The position numbers were made by a program, and so were the translations under genes. Of a stretch of 64,000 nucleotides of DNA, positions 12,215-23,500 are shown piece by piece. The notes below the pieces were generated by a model. The model saw only the letters and a program-made list of their open reading frames with translations, searched no databases and was not told where the DNA came from. Every line of letters starts with the position of its first letter. Position 1 is the first letter of the stretch. The DNA lies in the NCBI GenBank assembly GCA_028554755.1, contig JAPTOF010000014.1, forward strand, positions 7,192,001-7,256,000, read 5' to 3'. The DNA is from Cordia subcordata. Its lineage: Eukaryota; Streptophyta; Magnoliopsida; Boraginales; Cordiaceae.

Positions 12215-14746
12215 CATGCAAAGATATTCAAGACAAGAGCAAAGGGAGATATAAGGTCGGAGACAAGAAGTCATAAGAAGTACTAGCTCGTTTCTTTTAA
12301 TTCTTGCTCTTATTGTGTATAACCATGAAATTATTGTCTAAAGCTCCTAATATTTTAAAACTCACTTTGATCATATTTTCAGAAACTATTTTTTTAAGGA
12401 TTATTGAATTCCTAAAACATGCTTTTTAAAATCTTGAAATTGCATCTTAAAATGTTTTGAGTAAAAACTTGATTACTTGCTTAATCTTGGAAAGGTTTTT
12501 GAAAAGCAAATCTTTGACTTTCATTTTCTTCTTAAATTTGTTTTCACATTGCTTGAAAGAATTTCATAATTCCAAATCCTCTCAAGGTGTTTTCAAACTT
12601 TTCTATTCTAATTTTGAATCTCCACTGTTGCTCTTTCAATTGCTACACAATTGTGCTTTCAAAGAGATTTCAAATAGGCCAAAATATGAATTTTTCTGCT
12701 ATAGGTTGGACCCTCTAGTCGAGCTCTCGACTTAAGCTAAATTCAATAGCTTCTGAATTGATATGTTCTAGACCCCACTAGACTCCGAGGCTGGGCGACC
12801 GGCCTTGTGCTACTATATTTTAAAAATTGCTAATTAAAATCTATTTTTGTCATGTTTTTCATTGTACTCTCATCCAACAAGATTTTCTCTCTATCATGGA
12901 TTTGCAACAGCTCTTTCTAACAGTATTTAAACAACAATCTAAAGCTTTTCAACACATACTTGGGCATTACAAAGATTCTTAAGTTTTAGATTGTCTATTT
13001 CATTAAATTATACAAGAGTTGTAAGGGCAATATAGGATCGTATACATGAATTTATAATATAAAATTCAAAGACATAATTAATAGTGGAAGCATGTACCTG
13101 TTTGAACCATTATTATTAAAGAATTGTTGTTGAAGAAATAAGTGTCACCCAGTCTATGTTTAGATCTTCCTCTCCCTGATGTACTTAATATTAGCAGATA
13201 CTTATGGGAACAACTGTTAGGTTAAGAGTAAGAGAGGAGACCTAGCCTTATTTATAATAAATTCTGACAGTCCTACCCATAAAAAGATTAATCAGAATAT
13301 ATGGGCCTACGCACAAAAAAATCGTATGGAATTATGAGGCGTGCTAAAACCCATATGATCACAAAGCTCAACTTGTGAATCAGATATTCAGCCTATTTTA
13401 TAAAACTAAAAATAATTAATAGTAGCCCACTTTAAAAAGAAATTTTCCAACAAGAGTTATATCTTTAATATATATTAGGTGAGGTTTCGAGCAAAATCTA
13501 TATTTTCTCGTAATATTATCAATTGTAATTACACACTATAGCTAGGATATATTGTGCATTGTATTCTTAGTAAGAAAAAAGTGTGGAAATCCTTGGTAAG
13601 GTACTTTCACCTGAGTTCTTTGAAGAGGGTGCTTCAAAGAGTTATATCAAAGTTTGTTTATATTCCACAAACATTTAAAGGAATATCTATAGTAAAAGAA
13701 GTTAAAGTCTTAAGGGGAGAATTCTTAGGCAGTGAACGTGTGCTTGGTCGAACCACCTAAAAATCAGGTGCATTTTATCTCTTTATCTTCTTACTTCAAT
13801 TACTTTCATATTGTTTGCAACCTATTCGATAAATTGCTTGTGTGAAGTTCATCTACTTTTTTGATTTTGAATTTGGCATTGAATTGGTTTAATTTCTGCA
13901 AAGTAGCATAATTTTAATTCACCCCCTTAAGATTAGATACCCTATAACACTCATCTACAAGTATTTCTCTTTGGACTAAGTTTCTTTTTTGAAACCCCCG
14001 TCCCCCATGAAATTTGATCTTAAAATCACATTCTTAGAAGAAATAATCTCAATTATTCGAGCAACTCTTAATTTTTGAATTCTTTTTGGACCACATATTT
14101 ATGTATATGTATGGATGTATGTATGTATGTATAAACGGATAGGGCCAAGTCAAATCAACATTCTAAAAGTTTAATATACTTGAGCAAAAGGTCGTCCATA
14201 ATTTTGTCTATGCCGTGTTTTGTTCCACCAAACACACAGTATGTTTGCCCCACACCAAACAACACCGTGCCAACTATAAGGAAAATCGTGATCAATTCTC
14301 ACAACATCGCATCATTCATACTGCGTGGCTCGCGTCCTTTTATATATACTAGTAAAGTAGTAAATTAATGTCGTATAAAATATGATTATATTATTCAATA
14401 TTATTGTAATATAAAATTTAAATTATATAATAAATAATTGGTAAGAAAATTAAATAATCTTGCAAGGAGTCAAATAAGTTATACTTATATTTACATATTT
14501 TTTTGTAAAAATTAAAATTGAGAAAAGTGTTAATTTTATATCTTTGATATTTTGATAAATTTGAGATAAAATTAATTACAAAATAAAAAAATTAGAATAT
14601 AATAAAGGAGAGTTGGGTGAATATGAGAGTGGGCGTATATGCGTTGGATTTTCCTCGATAAAATTAAATTAGAATTTTATATGTAAAATTTATATAAAAA
14701 TAAAATTGAAAAGTTGATTTTTTATTTTTTTTTCTCATAAGTAATT
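12215..14746. other. Intergenic region with probable retroelement remnants
   Basis: No intact gene is present. The tract around 13000-13950 ends in a stretch of the type 'gcataattttaattcaccccctt', which resembles the 3' end of some Copia LTRs, and may be a decayed LTR or solo LTR; I could not find its partner. A TATG microsatellite lies at about 14102-14132. A SINE-like fragment lies at 13985-14070. Confidence 0.35.
13985..14070 (-). repeat. Diverged tRNA-derived SINE-like fragment
   Basis: Read on the minus strand, the tract runs GCTCGAATAATTGAGATTAT, then CTTCTAAGAATGTGATTTTAA, then ATTTCATGGGGGACGGGGG. This is the same order of segments as the repeat at 51612-51705 (-) and 49758-49870 (+). 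The position of the internal Pol III B box is degraded here. Confidence 0.35.
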
Positions 14747-15079
14747 TGTTGGGGAAAAACATGCAAACACGAAGAATACGAGAAGAAATAACGGACACAA
14801 GAAATTACGTGGTTCGGCTTTGAAGCCTACGTCCACGGGCAGCAGAGAATAATTCTATTACTGATCACGAATGCTACAAGGCTCTCACTTTGGTTTCTCT
14901 CACACACATAACATAATGAGTATTGCCACATATTTATAGTGCAAAGGTTTCCTAAACCTATTAAGCAGAAAATGCAACTAATTAATTATGTGCTACAAAA
15001 GGTAACAAGCGAATAAGGTAATATGCTAATAAGGAAATCTGCTATTCTTGTTGCCCAAGAATACGGACCACATTCAACA
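14747..15079 (-). repeat. 3' LTR of Copia A
   Basis: The 333-bp LTR (TGTTG...CAACA) lies at the left on the + strand and is the downstream LTR of the minus-strand element. It is 97.6% identical to 20172-20505 by direct base comparison. Confidence 0.92.
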
Positions 15080-15093
15080 AATCTCTACCTTGG
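15080..15093 (-). other. Polypurine tract of Copia A
   Basis: Read on the minus strand, the sequence immediately upstream of the 3' LTR is CAAGGTAGAGATT. This is a purine-rich stretch in the position expected for plus-strand DNA priming. Confidence 0.65.
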
Positions 15094-15150
15094 CACGTAT
15101 TCGGTCCAATCAATACACCATTATCCCTGCAGCCAACTGCCCCTAAGGGC

Positions 15151-16209
15151 TCAATGCTCCGCACCGCAAATAGCAACCAAGTCCAAGCAATGCTTAAACT
15201 TGCTGACTGAAACTACCTTAGTCATTATATCTGCTGGATTCTCATGGGTAAATATCTTTTGTACCGATATGATTCCTTGTGATACAACATATCTGATAAA
15301 ATGATATCTGATGTCAATGTGTTTAGTCCTCCCATGATACATCTGATTCTTCGTCAGATGGATTGCACTCTGGCTATCACAAAAGATTGTACTTGTATCT
15401 TCATCGATCCAAGATCACGAACCAGCCTTGTAACCACATGGCCTCCTTCACGGCTTTCCGCAATTGCCATGTACTCCGCTTGATGAGTCGATAATACCAC
15501 GATGGCGTAATGTCGCTTTCCAACTGATAGCACATCCAGAGAGAGTAAACACGTAACCCGTCAGAGATCTTCTCTTATCAAGGTCACCCGCAAAGTCTAA
15601 ATCACAATAACCCACCAACCTCGCGCAATCTCCAGTCATCTTGTTAAACAGTAAACCTACATTTGCAGTGCCACGCAAATATCTCATTATCCATTTCACC
15701 GCTTCCCAGTGTGCTTTCCCAGGTGATGCCATATACCTGCTCACAACACTAACTGTATGTGAAATGTCAAGACGAGTGCACACCATAGCATACATCGAGC
15801 TACCAACAGCACTCGAGTATGGAACATGAGACATATGCTCCACCTCCTTCTCGGTTTTAGGTGACAAATTTGCAGACAATTTGAAATGAGCAGCAAGCGG
15901 CACACTCACAGGCTTTGCTTTCAGTATCCCGAAACGCTCTAGCACTTTCTCAATATAACTCTGTTGAGACAAGAACAGCTTCCCCGCGTTTCTATATCTG
16001 TGAATCTCCATGCCAATAATCTTCTTCGCTGCTCCAAGATCCTTCATCTCAAACTCATCACCTAGCTGCTTCTTTAATTCGTCGATTGCAGACATACTTT
16101 TAGCAGCATAGCATTTCATCGACTTATAACAACAAGTACACAAACGAACCATCTGGGAGCTTCTTGAGATATACACAGCTGTCGTAGGCAGTTCTTGTGT
16201 ATCCAACAC
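15151..16209 (-). pseudogene. Copia A RT C-terminal part and RNase H (broken)
   Basis: The frame at 16209-15448 carries the RT connection region (EFEMKDLG, IIGMEIHR, VPYSSAVGS, VCTRLDISH, HWEAVKWIMRYLRG) followed by the start of the RNase H domain (GYCDLDFAGDLDKRRS). The frame then shifts, and the end of RNase H continues at 15342-15151 with ARTKHID-like and ENPADIMTK-like motifs (here GRTKHIDIRYH and NPADIMTKVV). The frame differs from that of the upstream RT piece, so at least two frameshifts affect this part. In life, RNase H degrades the RNA of the RNA-DNA hybrid during reverse transcription. Confidence 0.85.
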
Positions 16210-17176
16210 CTACCATGAATGTGTCAAATCTCTTGTACCATTGCTGAGGCGACTGCTTCAACCCATACAAGGACTTTTTCAGTTTGCAAACATGGTTCTC
16301 CTTACCAGGAACTACATACCCTTCTGGTTGACTCATGTAAATTTGCTCTTCAAGATCACCATGCAAAAACGCCGTTTTCACATCTAGCTGCTCAAGCTCT
16401 AAGTCATGAAGAGCAACCAAGGCAAGTACAACCCTGATGGAACTATGCTTCACAACCGAAGAGAACACTTCGTTGAAGTCAACACCCTCCCTTTGTGTAT
16501 AGCCTTTTGCCACCAACCGTGTCTTATATCGAGGACCTTCAACCTCTGGAGTACCTTCCTTTTTCTTGTAAACCCATTTACAACCGACAACTCGCTGTCC
16601 CTTAGGCAATTCAACAAGCTCCCATGTTTGATTCTTATGAAGAGACTCAATCTCCTCATTCACGGCACCCACCCACTGAGCAGAAGCTTTCCCAGATATG
16701 GCCTCTTTGTATGAATTCGGCTCATGTCCTTCAATTGTTTCGGCAACAGTCAAAGCATAAGCAACAAGATCAGCGTATCCGTACCTTTGAGGCTCTCTAA
16801 TCTGTCTCCTTTCCCGCCCAGTGGCAATGCTGTACTTCTGTTGTTCAGGCACATTTTGATCATGTACCTCAGTTGGTTGAGTCGGCTGAATTTGACTGCT
16901 ACTATTGCTAGATGGAACATCAGCAAATACCTCCACCTACTCTTTGACACCGTGGTCTAAACCAGCTACCGCTTTCTCCTTTTCTTGGTCTAATAAAGCA
17001 GACTCATTGAACGTGACATCCCTGCTGATGAGGAAACCTGGAGATTTTGGATTTGTGCACCACAACCTGTAACCTTTCCTCTCGGACGCATAGCCTAGAA
17101 ATATGCATTTCTTTGCCCTCGGCTCCAACTTGCCATCCTTCACGTGAGCATATGCAGGGCAACCGAACACCCTCAA
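16124..17176 (-). pseudogene. Copia A integrase C-terminal part and reverse transcriptase (broken)
   Basis: The 17176-16937 piece holds the end of integrase (VFGCPAYAHV, KCIFLGYA, GYRLW, SRDVTFNE) and stops at an in-frame TAG. The same frame resumes at 16936-16124 with RT motifs (WELVELPKG, CKWVYKKK, YKTRLVAKGYTQ, DVKTAFLHGDL, QPEGY, LYGLKQSPQQWY). This piece terminates exactly at the catalytic box: the expected Tyr is a TAA stop at about 16121-16123 and the next residues read VDEM, so the second catalytic Asp position is Glu. The RT is therefore doubly inactivated at its active site. Confidence 0.88.
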
Positions 17177-18280
17177 TCGAGAGTAGTCAGCAGCTTACTG
17201 CACCATAACTCAAAAGGAGTTTTCAATTCAATAGCTTTGGATGGGGACCTATTCACCAAGTAGCATGCCGTATTGACGGCTTCAGCCCAAAAGTCTTGAC
17301 TCAAACTAGATTGGGAGAGAAAACAACGAGCTCTCTCCACCAGAGTTCTATTCATGCGTTCTGCAACTCTATTCTGTTGTGGTGTCCTTACACATGTGCG
17401 GTGTCTCACAATGCCATGTTTCTTGCAGAACTTATCAAACTCTTTGTTGCAATATTCCAACCCATTGTCAGTCCTAAGACGCTTAATTTGTTTACTACCG
17501 CTTCTCAATCAACGTCTTCCACTCGACAAATGTTGGAAACACCTCATCTTTAGTTTTTAAGAAGTATACCCACACCATCCGAGAGTATGCATCAATGAAA
17601 GTGATGTAATACCTGGCACCTTTCTTGGAAGGAACTTTATTAGGACTCCAAAGATCAGAATGAATATAATCAAGTGTGCCTTTGGTGTTCTCCTGCCCCT
17701 TACTGAACTTCACCCTGGTTTGCTTTCCAAAGACACAATGCTCGCAGAATTCAAGCTTTCTAGTTCTTTGTCCACAAAGCAAATCCCTCATGCTAAGCTC
17801 GGTCAGTCCCCTCTTGCTCATATGGCCCAACCTTTTGTGCCATAACTGCGTAGTGTCATTATCACTCTCCTTGGATGTAACAGCTGCAACACTTGTAACT
17901 GTACTACCTTGAAGGACATATAGGCCGCCAGTCAAGTTCCCTTTCAAGAGTACAATTGCACCTTTGGTCACCTTTAAGACACCATTCTCACTTCGGAATT
18001 TGTATCTATGAGAATCCAAACGCCCAAGAGAAATCAAGTTTTTCTTCAACTCCGGTACATGCCAACACTCGATAGATCTTATAATACCATCAAACATCTT
18101 GATATTTACGATGCCCATTCCCTCCACCTTTAACGAAAGATCATTGCCTAGAAAGACTTTCTCTTCTCTTTTGGAATAAGAAGAGAACTAGTCGCGCCTA
18201 GGGCACATATGGAACGTTACACCAGTATCAAGAATCCATTGATTTTGCCACTGTGATCCACTCACAGTCAAAACTTCCCT
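17173..18280 (-). pseudogene. Copia A protease and integrase core (broken)
   Basis: The aspartic protease motif WILDTG lies near 18220-18240, in a different frame from gag. That frame meets a stop near 18190. From 18127 the gag-pre-integrase and zinc-binding region is readable (LWHKRLGHMS, FCEHCVFGKQ), then the first integrase Asp (HSDLW) and FIDAYSR. A frameshift near 17500 moves the second catalytic Asp (RTDNG) and the Glu (PQQNRVAERMNRTL) to another frame, 17508-17173. A further shift near 17190 separates this from the C-terminal part. Confidence 0.85.
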
Positions 18281-19136
18281 GCACTACTCGAGTTATCTCC
18301 ATCATCACAAGACTCTCCACCACATTAGCTGAATTCTCCACCTTTTTCTTTCCTTTTCTCAGTCTTGGACATTCTTTCTTAATGTGAACCTTTTCGCCAC
18401 ACTCGAAATAGCGTAGCTTCCTTGCTCTTGATTTTGACCTTGACTTGCTTTTCTTTCTATCCGAAGATCCATCTCTATTCTCCGATCTCCCTCTACTTAC
18501 TAAACCTTCCCCATGAACTTCTTCCCTATGTCCCGAAATATGTGTTTGAAGATCCTTCGATTTTAATGAAGTAATCACATCTTCAAAAGTAACTTTATCC
18601 CTCCCGTACAACATAGTGTCCACAAAGTTCATATATGAAGGCGGTAAGGAGCATAATACGATCATAGCTTGATCTTCATCATCAATTTTAACACCCACAT
18701 CCTTCAAAGCAATAAAACAAGAGGTAAACTCATCAAGGTGTTGTTTTAGTGAGGTACCTTCTTTCATTCTAAGATGATACAATCGCTTCAGGCGATTAGT
18801 GAGAGATTTAGATGCATACAATTCCACCAAAGTATTCCAAGCCTCAACTGCTATCGTCCTCTCAGCAATCTCCAGCAATACTTCATTTGTCACGGACATA
18901 TGTATTGCACTCAAGGCTTTCGCTTCGAGTTCTTCTCTCACTGCTGGTTCTATCTTTTCGGGGATCACTCCTTCAATGACTTTCCAAAGTCCCTGCATTG
19001 TCATAAATGCCTTGAATCTGATCCTCCAAAGACTGAAACTCATTCTCCCGTCAAACTTCTCGATTTCAAACTTTCCACCTGTGGAAGACATCTTCGTTTG
19101 CTCAAAACTCACTCTTCGGGATGGAATTTGACTCAA
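18228..19136 (-). pseudogene. Copia A gag (302 aa, altered zinc knuckle)
   Basis: The N-terminus (GKFEIEKFDGRMSFSLWRIR) and the central region (LVELYASKSLTNRLKRLYHLRM, LDEFTSCFIALKDVGVKI, LCSLPPSY) match the Copia-type gag (UBN2) domain, which forms the virus-like particle and binds RNA. A basic stretch (about 225-242) precedes the CCHC zinc knuckle at about 243-256. There the first cysteine position is Tyr and the Gly before the His is Val, so metal binding is probably lost. Two start codons are possible (19136 and 19091); the second gives the more typical N-terminus. The frame continues into nonsense where protease should follow. Confidence 0.85.
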
Positions 19137-19139
19137 TGG

Positions 19140-20156
19140 ATCGCAAAAACGGATTCAGCACGTCGAAAAACCTTAGGAACACCCCTGGTCAACTTTGGTC
19201 AACACCAGTCAAAGTCAAACCTGTTGGTCAAAGTCAACACCATCCCTAAACACGTACTTCGGAGCAAAATTTGGAAAAATAGAGCCCAAAAACGGACTCA
19301 GCACGTCGAAAAACGTGGGGTAAGGCTTTGGTCAAACTTGGTCAACCCTCGGTCAATGGTCAACGGTCAAAGTCAACCCTGGTCAAAGGTCAAATCAGTT
19401 TTTTTTTTCTTCTTGGATTAGGCCCAACCCAGAATTAAAAATTTGCCAAGCCCAAAAAATAAAAAAAAAACTTTCAGACCCAAAACAAAACAAATGAACA
19501 AGGCCACTACCCTTGGCCCGATTCACGACCCAAGCCCAACAAGATTTTCCTTTTTTTTTTTAATAAACGGACCTAGCCCAGCCCAAAAAAAAAAAAAACC
19601 CAAAACCCCGGTCCAACCCAAGACTCCTTACCCAAAGACAAATCCAAAACCCGAACCCAAAACCGAAGATCCGACCCGGAAAGAAAAACCAAACCACCCG
19701 CGGACCTTCCTTCTTCACCCGGCAGTTGAACCAAACGCGCAGCCAACCCGACCCGGTGCTTCCTTGCTTCTCCGGCCACCAAACTCGACGCCGTCAGCAC
19801 CGACGCCCTCCTCGTTCGATAGCGACCTCAGCAGCACCAGTATCGCACCAAGTTAATGCCAGAAAACGCAGCCTCCGACAACACCAAGCGCGCCAAGCTT
19901 TAAAGCTTCTTCAATGGCAACTTGCTCCTTCGGCCACCAAATTCGATGACAGAGGTACCGTTGAGTTCCTTGCGTGACGACGAACACAACGATACCAAGC
20001 TTCAGAGATTTGGCTACTCCGGCGAGTGAGTTCGAACAAGACCAAACACGGCTAGTTTTAAGGCCGTGTTTGGTAGTTTGAAAAATAAGGCTCTGTTTGG
20101 TTCCACCTTATTTATATGATGAGTTTTGTTTTTCCTTGCAGCGGATTAATACCTAT
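19140..20156 (-). other. Copia A 5' untranslated leader
   Basis: About 1 kb lies between the primer-binding site and gag. The part next to gag (19188-19393) holds 14 copies of GTCAA on the + strand, which is TTGAC on the transcribed strand. The middle (19440-19860) is rich in CCCAA/CCCGA and carries open frames by composition. Element B has a matching leader. Confidence 0.75.
19188..19393 (-). promoter_or_regulatory. TTGAC (W-box core) array in Copia A leader
   Basis: Fourteen TTGAC cores occur on the element's sense strand in 206 bp, where chance would give well under one. TTGAC is the invariant core bound by WRKY transcription factors. Whether these sites are bound is inference. Confidence 0.5.
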
Positions 20157-20168
20157 GCTCTGATACCA
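20157..20168 (-). other. Primer-binding site of Copia A (initiator Met tRNA)
   Basis: On the minus strand the sequence TGGTATCAGAGC lies 3 nt inside the 5' LTR. It is the standard complement of the 3' end of plant initiator methionine tRNA, used to prime minus-strand cDNA. Confidence 0.93.
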
Positions 20169-20171
20169 GTT

Positions 20172-20505
20172 TGTTGGGGAAAAACATACAAACACGAAGA
20201 ATACGAGAAGAAATAACGGACACAAGAAATTACGTGGTTCGGTTTTGAAGCCTACGTCCACGGGCAGCAGAGAATAATTCTATTACTGATCACGAATGCT
20301 ACAAGGCTCTCACTTTGGTTTCTCTCTCACACATAACATAATGAGTATTGCCACATATTTATAGTGCAAAGGTTTTCTAAACCTATTAAGCAGAAAAGAC
20401 AACTAATTAATTATGTGCTACAAAAGGTAACAAGCGAATAAGGTAATATGCTAATAAGGAAATCTGCTATTCTTGTTGCCCAAAAATACGGGCCACATTC
20501 AACAT
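20172..20505 (-). repeat. 5' LTR of Copia A
   Basis: The 334-bp LTR (TGTTG...CAACA) is upstream of the PBS on the minus strand. A TATA box, TATAAATA on the minus strand, lies at 20356-20363 and probably marks the element's promoter. Confidence 0.92.
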
Positions 20506-20510
20506 AATTT

Positions 20511-23500
20511 AATGTACTTTGAGATGGATTTACAATTATATAAACTCAAATGTTGTAATTTAAAGGAATTTAACTTTTTATATTTAATTTTCTTCAACTT
20601 TTCATATCTTTTTATATTTAATCCCAATTAGCACAATGGGATTTAATAAAAAATAAAAACACATAATAAAAAAGATAATGAAAAACTCAAAGACCAAAAA
20701 CTTGGGTATTTAAATTATAATTGAGTTTTATAATTTTTATTACCTAATTGGATAGCTTAATTTTGTTTTTGGAGTTCAAAATTCTAAACTAGAAAATTCA
20801 AAAACATGGATCAATTTCCACTTTTATGTGAACGCTAAAATCTATTTTTAAATTCAATTTAAAGTAGCACAATATGATTTGATAAACCTATGTGCTTTTT
20901 TAATCTAGTCTAAATTAGTAAACCTGAAACCCAAATGTCCAAAAAAATCAAGTTTTGCAATTTTAAATGTTCAACTTAATAGTTTTTTAGCTCTAAAAAT
21001 CAAATATTTGAACTTACAAATTCAATAGAATTCCCATGTCTGACCCCGATTGAATAGTTTTTTTTTTATATACAGTTTTTCTAACTTGGATTGGAAAAAT
21101 AAATCAAAAGCGAAAATGTGTGATTAATAGAAATAAAAAAGGGAGTGCACATTATTTTAATTGAGAAAGAAAAGGAAAAAAAGATAAAAATATATATAAG
21201 ATTATCTAATCCAAAAGTTTCTTTGATTTTAATAATAAAAATTTAAAAATTTAAACTCGAAAACTCAAACTAATTCTCTTCACTCGATTTGAGTTTTATG
21301 ACTTTTAATATCCAATCATTTTTTATCACAAACTCAAAATATTAAAAATTTAAACTAATATTTGCCCTAAATAAAAGTTAAAATACGTGATTAAGAAGAG
21401 AAAAGTAAGAAAAGAAAGAAGAAATTATTTTGCTAGGAAAGAAAAAAGAAAAAAAGAGTAAATATAAAATTATAATTGTGTCATGATAAATATAAAAATT
21501 ACAAACTTACCTTTACAAATATTATACAAATTTTCATTAATAATCATGTCTTTTTTTAAATTTATTACAACATTGTTACCTTTTTTGGTACTAGTGTTCA
21601 AAAAAGTGAATCTATAAGTAGAGATAAAGGTATATATGGACCCGCAAGTGCCAAATTTGCACATCTCCCCACTTTCGACTTCATTTTTGTATTCTGTTTG
21701 TGCCGTTTTCTGGTGAAAAAAAAAAAACTCAAAGACGCCTTGCAAGTTGCGACCGTAAGTTATTATTTTTGTGTCAAGTTAGTACTCTAAGTTGTGAGAC
21801 CAATAATTGTTGCGTTCGAATTATACCGTCACCTTGAATCCATATTGATCAACCCATTTTTGTAATTTTTGTACTGAGTCTTGAAATTTAACCTGTTTTA
21901 TCTTGAAGATGAAATAAAATAATTCACTTTAATTAGAGGGTATATCTCAATAATATAATATTGTTCTTTGCTTAAAATTTTATAGTAAGTTTCGAATTCA
22001 AGTACTCATATTTGGGAGTGGATGATCATTGTTGGTTCATTCACAAGAAAAGAGGCAGAAAAAGTGCATGTCGATTAATTATACTCGACACCTAGGGGGT
22101 CAATAGCCATGACTAGCTAGTTTCATTATTATCGGATTGAAATACAATTAATATATGTCGAGCCTTGTTATAATAATCGACCTAAAGTAGTTTAATTAAG
22201 TAAATGACTTTCATTAACGTTGTCTTAGTAAACCATTCGCATAAAGAAAATGATTATTTTTATAATACACATAAAGATGATTATTTTTATAATTTTATTT
22301 TTTCATTGATTGTTAATCATCTTTACAGTTATTGTAAAATTTAGTTTGTAGCCACTTTTCATCACCACTAGCAATTTTTTAAATTCTTGTAAAATTAAAT
22401 AATCTTGGAATAAAAAATTAAAATGAATTTGATGGAAAAATATGGAAGAGGAATAAAATACATAATTAGAATAAAATTTATTAGATTTTTTTAATGAATA
22501 AAAAAGAATAAATATTTTTATTTGAAGGAAATATCGCATAATGATAAGTGACAAAGTAAACGATAAAAACATGACATATATATATGTGTGTGTATATGTA
22601 TATGTCATGATCCTTAACTGTTTGACTTATTCTAAGATTACAGAAGACCGGAAATTTGATAGATTCATGATTATCGAGTCTACTTTCTTGTTGAACTCTT
22701 GATGAGTTTAATTAGTTTCTTCTTGAACTTTTGATTAATCATATACATTTTGACTTTCAGGAACTTCTTGGTGACACCAACATGCATTACCTATCAAGAG
22801 AGAGGATCAAGCTGCGCGTAATAAATAAATAAATAAATAAATATAAATATATATACACACACACACACATACATATAGAAAACTTCTTGTGAAGAATTTT
22901 AGCTCTTCAACCCCTACATAAATTTTTTTTTTTAAAGTCTAAGCATAATTTAATTTTCATCGGCACTTGCACTACGTACGTACATATTGATTTTAATAAT
23001 TCGGGAGTTTGTGGGTCATATTAATGTCAAGTTTATAAGTTATACGTTTTATTATATTATATTAAATGATAATCATTTATCTCGGCTATTTCAGTTTATG
23101 AAATAATGGTCAATATTTAACATTTAGTAAAGTAAGAAAACTTGACCCAAAGCAAAAAAAAGCCTATAGTGGTGGTCATATTCAGCTTCAAAGTGTTTTT
23201 TGTGTTTTTGTTTTTCCTTTTTTCTTTTTGGCTATTTGTTAAATCAATTTGTGCTAATTTATATTAAAGTTAAAAATAAAAAAGTCAGACAAAAATAATA
23301 TAAAAGTTCAAATTTATCTAATTTACAGCCGCACAAGATCAAATAAATGCTAAATCATCTTAAAATACTTATGTAAAAATAAAAATAAAAATTCAAGTCA
23401 GGTTCAAGTGTAAATTTTTTACACCCAAAATTGATCCCGATGAAATCAAATAAATTCCAAAAATAACGAGGATATTCCCATGCATTCCCTCGCCTGCTTT

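Larger units (their letters stand above)
14747..20505 (-). mobile_element. Copia LTR retrotransposon A, complete, minus strand (Tork/Tnt1-like)
   Basis: The 5759-bp element is flanked by a perfect 5-bp target duplication TAATT (14742-14746 and 20506-20510). Both LTRs begin TGTTG and end CAACA. On the minus strand the order is 5' LTR, initiator-Met primer-binding site, a leader of about 1 kb, gag, protease, integrase, RT, RNase H, 3' LTR. Integrase before RT defines Copia. The two LTRs differ by 8 substitutions and one 1-bp indel over about 333 bp (2.4%), indicating a fairly recent insertion. The polyprotein is broken by several frameshifts and stops, so it is not autonomous. Confidence 0.93.

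Noticed and set aside
16406..16960. Several + strand frames of 70-100 codons over the Copia A pol region
   Set aside because: They are antisense to readable RT and integrase and match no family.
19443..19856. Pro/Lys-rich 137-codon frame on the + strand
   Set aside because: It lies inside the Copia A leader, antisense to the element, and its composition follows the CCCAA/CCCGA tract. It is a shadow frame.
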